Of a stretch of DNA of 64,000 nt, positions 36,441 through 45,597 are shown piece after piece. Source of the stretch: Sphagnum compactum (lineage: Eukaryota > Bryophyta > Sphagnopsida > Sphagnales); NCBI GenBank assembly GCA_965153455.1, contig OZ234494.1:6634001-6698000 (forward strand), written 5' to 3'. The position numbers were made by a program, and so were the translations under genes. The first letter of the stretch is position 1. Each line of letters starts with the position of its first letter. The notes below the pieces were generated by a model. That model was not told the origin of the DNA. It did not search any database and worked only from the letters and a program-made list of their open reading frames with translations.

Positions 36441-37673
36441 ATTTCCCTATCATATGATTTCTCTAGTGTATCTAACGAGCACCTTGAAAAGCATAAAATC
36501 CCATTGGGCTTTTCGAAAACCGAAAGTTTTGCTTCTGTGGGCATTTTGTTTTCCTAATGCCAGGCATTCTTTTTTTTCCTCTTGTGATACACAACAGGTA
36601 TCATGGGGGGGAAAATACGAGGTCACTCTTTACGCTCAATAGAGCATGCATGCATGCGAGGGCATTACTGAAATTGGGCAGCACTTGACTGCTGCCCCAT
36701 GCAGGCCCTTATTTTGGTAATGCCCTCACCCTTGTGCTTAACCTTACACTAATATGAATATATGTAACCCAACTCAAGGGTCAAGGGGGAGGGGGTGTGG
36801 GTGGGTGAGTGAGTGAGTGTGGGGTTGAATTTGGAGGAGTATGAGTAGCAAGCACATGGCATGTAGTGGATGGGATCTCAGAAATTGGATTTTGGATTTG
36901 GACACATTGTTTCTGGAAGGGGTTAAAGATGTGGAAAGTAAAAAAGAGAGAGAAAAGAAAGCCAGAAATGAAGAGAAAAAGAAAAAAGAAAAAAGAAAAA
37001 AGCAGGGGGAGAGGAGGAAAGGGGTGTGGAATTTGGACGGTAGTAAAATCTCGTGTTGTTTATGCAGCAGGGGGGGGAAAATCTGGGCCCATTCCAGCGC
37101 AGAATGTGTAGCTATTTCTGCCTAGCCGCAGCTGTTTATTTTCACGTTTGAGTCGCCACCTTGCTCGTCCACACTCTCTCTCTCCCTCGCGTCTCTCTCT
37201 CCCTCCCGTCCGTCCTCGCTGGTCTCTGTCTTGGCAATCGTATGTTGTGGGTTTTGTGATTTGGAAATCCAATCCGCAAGTAATATCAAGCGTCAACGCT
37301 CGACAACAACAAACAAACAATTAGCTCACAGAACGAAAGATCAGTTCAACACTCCTAATGTGTGTGTATATATATATATTCAAGCTACTGTGGTGCAGGA
37401 TCCGACTAATCTCCACCCATCACAAGAGATTGCAGCAAGCTTAAGAAGTTCTAATTAGAGATGTAACTTAATTCGATTGATTCATAGCTTTTGTTTGTTC
37501 TTCTTTAGATTCAGTCCACAGTAAGTCTCCGATTCCGTTTTCCATTTGTTTTTGCAGTTTCTTGTGTTGTACACTAGTATTCACGAGAACGTCTTGTGGT
37601 GGTGGTGGTGGTGGTGGCTTTTGTCCGTCTTCCAAGCTAGCTAGCTAGGGCCTTATTAGAACGGATCGGCATC
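36440..37673 (+). promoter_or_regulatory. Upstream region and leader of the acyltransferase gene
   Basis: Base composition changes here from AT-rich repeats to mixed sequence. Positions 36,785-36,830 are G-rich on the plus strand ('ggggagggggtgtgggtggg'). Positions 36,935-37,020 are almost pure purine (GA/AAAG), and 37,168-37,225 almost pure pyrimidine (CTCTCT, CCCTC), a pattern common at plant core promoters and 5' leaders. A TATATATATAT run lies at 37,367-37,379 and a (GGT)n run at about 37,597-37,618. The transcription start cannot be fixed. An in-frame TAG at 37,638-37,640 limits the coding region on the 5' side. Confidence 0.5.
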
Positions 37674-39705
37674 ATGGGTAAGCAGCAGCTGGAGCACAGC
37701 TTACCGGCTTTGATCCAGTCCATGTTGTGGCATTTTCAACAAGCCTGGGCATCACGGCGGCCTTGGATCAAGCAGCCCAGTAGTACTGTCCTCATGGCAG
37801 CTTCCAAAACTGCAGCAGCAATTACTGTACTACCTGCGCCACAAGAGTCGCAGCCTGCACCGTTCCAGCTCCTCAACTACGACTCATGCAGCAGTCATCT
37901 GCTGGCGCATCATCGACATGATCAGTCCCGTGGTGCAACTCCGTCTACACTTCCCTTCCCTACAATCGACAGTTGCAGTTTAAACAACCGTGAAATGCAG
38001 ACCGTAGTGGCGGATTTGGATGGCACACTGCTACGATCCAGCAGCTCATTCCCTTACTTCATGCTCATCGCTTTCGAAGCCGGCAGTCCTCTCCGTGCCC
38101 TCCTTCTCCTGCTAATCTCTCCACTGGTTTACATTCTTTACCATTTCATCTCCGAAGCTGCCGGGATTAGCTTGCTCATCTTTGTCTCCTGCGCTGGACT
38201 CAAAGTCTCGGCCATCGAGTCCGCGGCCAGAGCCGTGCTGCCCAAATTCTACCTCGAAGACATGCATCCCGTGAGCTACAAGCTGTTTACTGCTTGCGCT
38301 CATCGTTACGTGGTGACGGCTAATCCTAGAATCATGGTGGAGCCCTTTCTGAAGGATTATCTGGGCGTGGACGCCGTGATGGGCACCGAGATTCAAGTCT
38401 CCAAATCCGGCTATGCCACCGGCTTCGTCACTGCTCCTGGTGTGCTTGTGGGCGCCCACAAGGAGCATGCTGTGAAGAAAAACTTCGGTACTGGTGCAGA
38501 CGACGCTCCTGATGTAGCACTTGGTGATCGACCCACGGATTACCCTTTCATGAGACTGTGCAAAGTAAGCCGAATACAATCCATCTGGAATATTCCCTTG
38601 CAGCAATCCTTGATCTGGATTTCGTCTTTGGTGCATTTGCATGCTCCAACAGGTCACGAAGATCTATAGGAATCAAAATCTAGAAGCATGGTTAGGTGCC
38701 TGCATTGGCGAATTCATGTGTTTTTCTTCTTGTTGTTGAATGCAGGAAGCGTACATGGTTGTGGGTGGCAAGGATGTGGAGGCAGTGCCAAAGGAAGAGT
38801 ATCTGAAGCCATTGATCTTCCATGACGGTCGTCTAGCGTGTCGTCCCACTCCTTTGATGTGCATGGCGGTGATTCTGTGGACACCCATAGGACTACCGCT
38901 TGCAATTCTTCGAGTTTCCTTGGGTATTCTGTTCCACCCACGATGGAAGTTGTCGGCTCTGCGCTTTCTAGGCGTGGTTGTACATGTCAAAGGAACTCCA
39001 CCACCTTGTCCTGGAGCTACTGGTAGTAGTGATGCTAGTACTACTATCAGTAGCAGCAGCGGCCGCGGGGGGGGAGTTTTGTTTGTGTGCTCTCACCGGA
39101 CTTTACTTGATCCCTTGTTTGTCTCTTTTGTACTGAGAAGGCCTGTGACAGCAGTAACCTACAGCATCAGCCGAGTTTCAGAATGGTTATCACCCATCAA
39201 GACAGTGAGATTGACGCGGAACCGCAGCTTCGATGCCAACACCATGTCAACGCTCTTGAACGAGGGAGACTTGGTGGTTTGTCCAGAAGGGACCACTTGT
39301 CGGGAGCCGTTTCTGCTTCGTTTCAGTGCCTTGTTTGCTGAGCTGGCGGATCAAATCGTCCCAGTAGCCATGAATATCAGAATCACCATGTTCCATGGCA
39401 CCACTGCTCGCGGCTGGAAAGGCTTAGACCCGTTCTTTTTCTTCATGAACCCCAGACCCACTTACGAGGTCCGCTTCCTGGACAAGTTGCCCTTGGAGCT
39501 CACCTGTCTCTCCGGTGCTAAGACCAGCCACCAAGTGGCTAATTACATCCAGGAGACACTGGCAAATTCCCTGGGCTTTCAATGTACAAATCTCACTCGC
39601 AAAGACAAGTACATGGTGTTGGCAGGGAACGATGGTGTGGTGCAGCAGCAGCAACAGCCGGATCAAAGATCCAAGCTGCTGCAGCACTCATGCAGCAACA
39701 CTTGA
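37674..39705 (+). CDS. GPAT: Land-plant glycerol-3-phosphate acyltransferase (cutin/suberin-type GPAT), two exons
   Basis: Exons 37,674-38,564 and 38,746-39,705 (phase-0 GTAAGC..GCAG intron) give 616 residues. Plant GPATs of this family transfer an acyl group from acyl-CoA to glycerol-3-phosphate at the ER, making precursors of cutin or suberin. Residues 111-291 form the HAD-like domain: DLDGT at 114-118 (both Asp present), 'VVTANP' at 213-218, 'GDRPTD' at 284-289. Hydrophobic stretches lie at 139-158 and 164-176. The acyltransferase domain has HRTLLD (His414, Asp419), PEGTTCREP from 477 and VPVA at 502-505. The C-terminal part contains 'LTRKDKY', conserved in the family. Intact HAD motif I is known in the GPAT4/6/8 group, whose members also remove the phosphate to give 2-monoacylglycerol. 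The long N-terminus (about 105 residues before DLDGT) and some C-terminal wording recall GPAT1-3, so subgroup is open. The first in-frame ATG is used; Met108 is an alternative. A Gly/Ser/Thr linker (386-407) and a Gln-rich tail (597-601) look lineage-specific. Confidence 0.93.
38565..38745 (+). other. Intron of the acyltransferase gene
   Basis: 181 bp, donor 'aaa|gtaagc', acceptor 'ttgaatgcag|gaagcg' after a T-rich tract. Removing it joins '..FMRLCK' to 'EAYMV..', the order found in plant GPATs (…LCKEAYMV or LCKEGYMV). Without splicing the frame would stop at 38,667-38,669. Confidence 0.93.
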
Positions 39706-41276
39706 GAGAGATCATAAATCTACTAAGTCTAGTCTACTAATTACCACAACTGCAGCTCTGGCTGCAGCTAGCTTAGCAGGGTGCTGCTAGATTAATCAAA
39801 CTCAGAATTAATAATCAAACACTCAGATCTTAATCTAGATTAGAGATCTCAATACAAATTACAGTGCCAGGCCGCTCATGAATTACTGATCAATAACATG
39901 AGGCCTGCAGGTATAGAATATTATATATGAGTAGAATTAATTCCAGGATCACCAGCTGCAATAGATCATATATATTAACTATATAACTTAGCTAGTTTGT
40001 GCCGGAATTAAGGAAATTTTTTAGCAGTAGTAAACTTAATATACTTACAAAATGAATTTATTGGGCCTGCTCATCATTTCACACATATATGAAGCACAGT
40101 GATATATAGCTGGCTGGTTACACATGAAAGATCAGTGCAGGCATCAATGAGTGAAGTCTAACGTCTGATCTCCAAATCTCTGTCTTGATGTAAATATTAT
40201 CCTAAGACTTTCTCTTTTTCAGATGGATTTAATTTGTCAATTTTGGAGGTTAATAATCATAGTGTTGATGATTCTCAATTTGGAGAATCAATCACTGATC
40301 ATACTGCATGTATGAGTCTGGTCTAGAGATCATTCATGACTAATTCAGGCCCAGCTCCAAGGTTTGATGATGCCAACCAGCACTTCCAGGAGATTCATTA
40401 TAAACTTGTATCGCCAGTTGATCATATTAGTGTAGGCTTGGGGGAGACCACTTGGGCTTTACAAGTAGGCACAAGTGTGGTACTTCTAGATTGATTTTTG
40501 CATTTAATTTCTCCACAGTCGACACATCTAGTTGTACATGGTACAAATTACAATCTAATTTTCTTAGTAGTTTTCACTATTTTTTGGTTTCACAAATTTT
40601 GTATGTGTACAACAGTGTTTACAGTGGGGATCTGTCTAGTCCCAGGGCATAAATCTTGAGACATTCAAGGACCAAATTCTGGCCTGTATTGAGCTCAATG
40701 TGAGGGTTGGGGATTTTTGTTCTAAGACTTGACACCCATCATGCACTGGCTTTTTGACATGTTTTTGCACATCTGAGATGAAAATTTTCATATTCTGTAG
40801 CTTGACTATCAGATGTGCACCTAGGAGCTCTGCGTCAATTCTTGTGCAGTTCACAACCAAAAACTTCTGTCCACTTAATTTCCAGAGTTTTGAAATCCAT
40901 GATGTTGATATGAACTACAGTTGGGAAGTAGTGCTCGCCATGATGTGGAAATTAAGTGCTCCCAACCTACAAACAGTGCACAGTTTATTACACCATTTAT
41001 CATCTTGTACCCCCATGGAACTGTCATGTCCAAGTCATTCTTCAAGAGTTCTTGTCCTTCTAGTTGTTGGTCTCCTCAATATTGCACTCTTTTGTACCTG
41101 GCTATGTGCACCTGTTGAATGTTGAATGTTCTGGCTTACCTACCTTCCTAATACCTCTATTGTACCACTGAAGTTCCATCACTTTGCAACAACATATTGC
41201 TATCAAATAAACTAAGTGGCACTGGTGGTTGTAATTTGGCCAATCTCAACCCTTAACACCTGAACAGTAGGGCGGA
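39706..41276. other. 3' flank of the acyltransferase gene and intergenic DNA
   Basis: Presumed 3' UTR and then AT-rich DNA. No clear single polyadenylation signal stands out among many AATAAT/ATTAAT words. An open frame at 40,754-41,125 (+, 123 codons) has no recognisable domain and is not supported. Confidence 0.5.
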
Positions 41277-41366
41277 CTGCTTTTCAGTGTATTTTTTGCC
41301 CCCTTTTTTACTTTTAGGGGTTAACGCATAAACATCAGGGAAAAGCAAAAATACACTGAAAAGCAG
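41277..41366. repeat. Hairpin with 22-bp stem
   Basis: Positions 41,277-41,299 and 41,345-41,366 are inverted copies (22 of 23 positions, one extra T in the left arm) around a 45-nt loop; both arms contain 'cttttcagtgtattttt' or its complement. Candidate MITE remnant or small hairpin RNA. No other copy was seen in this window. Confidence 0.7.
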
Positions 41367-41981
41367 ACCAAATTGGTCCATCTTGACGTTTAGAGGTGAA
41401 GAGCCTAAACCATTATTACAATCATTTTACCTTTATTCAAAGCCTTAGGTAGATGTATGGTCCAATTTATTCATCTATGAATTATGAGATGAGAAATCTA
41501 ACTGTTGAATGCAAAGTTTACACAATCAGAATTCTTTATAAAAATTTGAGCCAAAATCAAACAAGGGATGCTGAGAGAAAAAACCAGATTAAGCTCTTAC
41601 AGGACCAGGCAAGTGCTGTCCAAGGTTGGATCTGAGGCTTCAACAGTGTACAGCACTCACAGTCCTCAAAAGTGAAACAGCATCAAACTCCTTGTGCCAT
41701 TGTGTGTACTTGATATTTTTAGACGGCCTGCACACGGAGCTCTTGCAAAGGAATATTAATTAGTATTCAAAGCATCTTAGTTGCTTCCTGGACTTTCCTT
41801 AATCACAAACAACTATGGCTATATGGGTGGAGCTGAAAAAACAAAAGGATGTGTGGACTATTTACATGACTTTTTAGCAATCTGACATCGGTTTTCTACT
41901 TGCTGGACAAAAGAATTGTTATCTTTGAATCAAAATAGGTACCACATAAGTGGAGCCGAAAGTGACCGGACTGGACCTACT

Positions 41982-42310
41982 TTAAAGCAAGTAAACAACT
42001 TTTAACAAAGTCATTTGGTGTGTTTTTTTTTGTCCAAATGTGGAGTTGGCCTTTGCAGATACTCAGATCACCTTTACCTCTAGATCAAGCATCAAAGTGC
42101 ACAATCAACTTGAACCAATATAACAAATGCATAAAGTTACATTTGTTAAAGCAAGTAAACAACTTTAACAAAGTCATTTGGTGTGGTTTTTTTTGTCCAA
42201 ATGTGGAGTTGGCCTTTGCAGATACTCAGATCATCTTTAGCTCTAGATCAAGCATCAAAGTGCACAATCAACTTGACCCAATATAACAAATGCATAAAGT
42301 TACATTTGTT
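41982..42310 (+). repeat. Tandem duplication, about 164-bp unit
   Basis: Copy 1 (about 41,982-42,147) and copy 2 (about 42,146-42,310) are nearly identical. Both run from 'ttaaagcaagtaaacaact' through 'tttgtccaaatgtggagttg' and 'ctctagatcaagcatcaaag' to 'gttacatttgtt'. They differ at only a handful of positions, so the duplication is recent. Confidence 0.93.
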
Positions 42311-42329
42311 GGATTCTCTGTCTTTCATC

Positions 42330-42530
42330 AACCCTTTTATGCCCAGAGTGGACCAACAACCACCACTTACCATCATCCACTGGAAGCTTGTTATGACTCC
42401 ATCGTGGATGAACCCCAAGTGAGTTGAATTTGGGTTGGGTTTCACCTTAGTAACCTGTGACTTGGATCAAAGGATAGGTCTGGATAATAGGTAGGATAAT
42501 AGGCATGGCTACATACCCTATAAAGGATAG
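42330..42530 (+). repeat. Dispersed repeat family B, copy at 42 kb
   Basis: 'tgttatgactccatcgtgga' followed by 'tgaacccca' and 'tgagtt' (42,390-42,426) matches 52,686-52,725 almost word for word and resembles 10,570-10,650. It is followed by 'tttcaccttagtaacct' and 'ataggtaggataatagg'. No coding capacity or ends identified. Confidence 0.6.
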
Positions 42531-42539
42531 GGTCCAGCC

Positions 42540-42830
42540 AGGGTTTTTTTTCAACTTTGTGATGTAGCTGAAGTGGGCAATCATTCATCCTTTGATTTAG
42601 CCAGATTTGGCTACAAACTAGATATGAAAGTAGAAAAGAAAACCAGAATCCTTCTACATTCAAGTGGCTAACTACTGGAACTTGTGATAAAAATCTGGTG
42701 ACTTGAATTTTTTTTTCCTTCAAAATCTGGCAAAGTTTGGTCATTTTTTTCAATGAAAAATGCTTTGTATAGGTTGAAGTCACATTTTTCAGGTTCAAAT
42801 TTAGTGAAATTCTGCCCTGAAAAAACATTG
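42540..42830 (-). repeat. Dispersed repeat family A, copy in opposite orientation
   Basis: Reverse complement of the 28,370-28,560 copy, extended at one end by the block containing 'gatgtagctgaagtgggcaa' and 'tagccagatttggctac'. The same orientation and wording recur at 55,240-55,430 ('aacctggcaaac', 'ttttaggttgaaaatt'). Probably a short non-autonomous element; ends not defined. Confidence 0.65.
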
Positions 42831-43792
42831 GATCCAACATGTACAGTATAATAGGTGACTATTAGGTGAAAGGAAGAAAGGAGCCATTCAAGGAATGGAC
42901 CAATGCTTAAAAAAATTTCTTGTAACTTTGAAAATTGATCATCATCGGAACACCATGATTTGAATTTAATTAGTTTGTTCTTTGGAATAATTTTCTACGG
43001 TTGCAAAGTTGCTACCACCAAAATTTCATGCAAATTGATGATGTTTCTTGAGAGTTTTCTTGATATATTTAATATTCAAAAAAGGATGTCAATTTAGTGA
43101 AAGTACACTAAAATGACCCCCTTTATATAGTCACAAATTGTATTGGTTTTTTAGGTGGTGTGTTTTTTAGTCTAATTCATGTCAAAACTAAAAAGGAGTT
43201 TCACACCTAGTGATGACATTCTTCATTTTGCACATTAAAATTCTTTAAAATTCTTCATTTAACACCTTGTCATAACATTCTTTACCCGTGAATGTTTACC
43301 AAATTACACTGGTTGATCTATAAAATTCTTTAAAATTCTTGCTTCTTTGGGCTTCCATAACATTCTCGCACCAATAATGTCATAACTATGGTTTCACAAT
43401 GTATTTGCATTTTATGGTAGAAGGCAAAAGAATAGAATAAAAATTATTTATTTAGTATTTATATTTTGATGAGTTGGAATATATTTGTACAAAAGGGTGA
43501 AAGCACATTGGGGGGAGGGGGGGGGGGCACACTTTAAGCAAGAAAATGTACTTTTTTTCTAGGGTACATTTTCTATTATTTTGGGGGCTATTGTTCTTTG
43601 ATTTTATTGGCATTTTAATAAATATATAAAATGGATTTTGATACAAAGGTCACCAACATAATTCTTGTTATCTTTCAAATGAAACTAGATTTTTAACAAA
43701 ATGTTTTTTCCACCACACTTATGCTCATTTGAATGAAAAACTTATTTAAATGATTTTTATGAAATCACATGTGTCAAAATTTTCAATTATAA
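42830..43792. other. AT-rich intergenic DNA
   Basis: No gene recognised. G-runs occur at 43,509-43,527. Confidence 0.6.
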
Positions 43793-43815
43793 GGGACTCC
43801 CAACTTGGGAGTCCC
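43793..43815. repeat. Near-perfect 23-bp palindrome
   Basis: Arms of 11 bp ('gggactcccaa' and its complement) around a single central base. It lies about 400 bp beyond the zinc-finger end of the broken minus-strand gene. It could be an element terminus or a DNA-binding site; no protein partner is implied by the sequence. Confidence 0.75.
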
Positions 43816-44179
43816 AGGACAGGACAAAATGACATTTGGGTGCTAGCTCCATGACCAAGCATAGAAAATACTATAAGGGGTAAGGTGGTGACTTCTCTCA
43901 AATCTGAGCCGTGATGAGTTTTATGAGTCCATGTTTGCCCGTGGTTCATCCGTGCACCAAAAGTGCTCCAACTACGCAGTAACCAACTTGTTGTTTGGTT
44001 TGTGCAGGTCCGTGTGAATAATTGACCCGCTTGTCATTCGTCCTAGTCCCCATCCTAGAACTCCAGCACGCCCCTCTACCCTCGAAATGCTGCGAGCCAG
44101 GGAGTGTGCCCCAACTCCTTATCCTTCTGCTGTCTTCACTTTGGATTCATAGTTGAATCTATCAAGGAACTCGGGGGTG
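43816..44179. other. Downstream of the broken coiled-coil gene
   Basis: Richer in C (plus strand) around 44,025-44,120 than its surroundings. On the minus strand it could be the last coding piece or 3' region of the broken gene, because the base composition change ends with that gene. No domain is readable. Confidence 0.3.
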
Positions 44180-45597
44180 TGTCAACTTGGTAGAAATATG
44201 TTATCCTTCCCAATCTTTGAGCTATCCAACAACACACTGATTTGATTAAAACCCCAATTGGTGAACCATTCTTGTGTGAAGGATTTTCCACACCCTGGGG
44301 TCACACACTTTGTTGTTTTCCTTGCCAAATATACAATAATACAAAATGGGTGATAAGTGCACCCGCATGAGGTCAACACAAGATTGTTGCAAGAAAATAA
44401 TAACCCACATATTGGGCATGGACTAACAAAAAAAGTCCAATTGTATTAGGAGCCAAATGGTGGGGTTTGTTGTTGGTAATGGCATGGCATACATTCCTAA
44501 ACCCTTGCACATAAGTTAGACTTAGTGGCCTAAACTTTGAACCCATTGCTTCATGTGACCACCTTTTAAATGCAAAACATCAAGATCCCTAGAAATAGAA
44601 CATAACATTTCATGCACATCTTTGAGCTCAATTTCCCCATCCTTAATCTTATTATGTTCCATTTTCACCAATAAGTCATGAAACTAGAAGTCTGCTTCAA
44701 CAGCCCTCAAACTTACAATTAATGTGGTAACAATGCTTTTTATTTTGCCCAACTCTACTGGATTTGGGCAACCTTGGCACTTACTTTCACAAGCAGCCAA
44801 TTCTTTTCGTAGTTCCTTAGCTTTTTCTACAAGATATTCAAATTCCTTCTCAACTCCTTTTAAGGATTTATTCCTATCTAACATCTTTCCCTTTAAAGTT
44901 TGTGCAAGGGCTTGTAACTGAAACTGAACTTTTTCCAATTCTGTTTTTTGAGGAGATATATCCTCATTTTCCTTTTCAACACCCTCAAGAAGCTTTTGAC
45001 TATTGCTAACACTTTCGGTAAAAATGTTTTTGTTTCTTTAGAACCTTCAAAAACACAAACCTCATCATTGTAATCATCACCTTGATGTGAAGAAAAAGTC
45101 CCCCGACAAATGCCTTTAGAGGTTGTAGATGGTGGCCTCTTTGCCCTCTTCATCTACTCTTGATTTCTATCGAAAGCATACAAAGCCCAATTAATGCAAT
45201 AATTTTTCCTCTCTGCTAACCAGCCCTTCAAAAAAATGCTAAAATAATCACCATCAGCAGGTGGATGAGCATAAATTGTTTCGTACAACTTCAGTATTCC
45301 CTCATAATCTTCTACATTCAATAAATCACATGGTTTGACCTTCCAGCCATTAGGGGACAATCTCTTCCCAAAAAATTTCACAAGCTCATTTTTTGAGACA
45401 ATGTCTATTGATATGTCACGATGAACATTTAATCCAGAAGCATTTAAAGAAAGTTTTTTTCCAAAGTCCTACACATTCCAATGTGTACGACCAAAAGCAT
45501 GGCTCATCCTTTCCATCTTCCTTTTCTCTCTCTTGGAAACATGATCCTTTGATTTGACTATTAGTAATTGAGCGCTTGATGGAACTTTGCACGCCAT
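44180..45597 (-). pseudogene. Broken gene: coiled-coil protein with C-terminal RING-like zinc finger
   Basis: Read from 45,597 down, a frame starting 'MACKVPSSAQ' runs through basic residues ('VSKREKRK', 'FGRTHWNV'), a TAG at 45,469-45,471, then 'LSLNASGLNVHRD' and a stretch with 'SPNGWKVKPCDLL' and 'WLAERKNY' up to a TAG at 45,154-45,156. It resumes with 'MKRAKRPPSTT', an acidic piece and a frameshift in a T/A-rich spot near 45,020-45,040. There follows about 110 residues of heptad-like coiled coil (including 'EKVQFQLQALAQTLKG'), another TAG at 44,684-44,686, a further helical piece to 44,522, then at least one more frame change. The last part (about 44,200-44,420) is a RING-like finger: CPIC, 'CGCTYHPFC', then 'KCVTPGC'. 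At least three in-frame stops and two frame changes, but high-quality residue runs between them, point to a recently dead gene or a copy of a multicopy family. I do not recognise the family. Introns could hide some breaks, but in-frame TAGs inside good sequence argue against that. Confidence 0.6.

Noticed and set aside
36841-37125. 94-codon Lys/Glu-rich frame just upstream of the GPAT gene
   Set aside because: Translation of the purine tract; a second overlapping frame is equally open, as expected of low complexity.
37521-37557. Possible 5'-leader intron (GTAAGT..TTTGCAG)
   Set aside because: It would be only 37 bp, too short for a plant intron; no other acceptor pairs convincingly.
38112-38657. 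181-codon open frame on the minus strand inside GPAT exon 1
   Set aside because: It is the antisense shadow of a well-supported exon; residues show no domain and the sense frame explains the base composition.
40754-41125. 123-codon open frame downstream of the GPAT gene
   Set aside because: A second frame is open over much of the same stretch and there is no recognisable motif.
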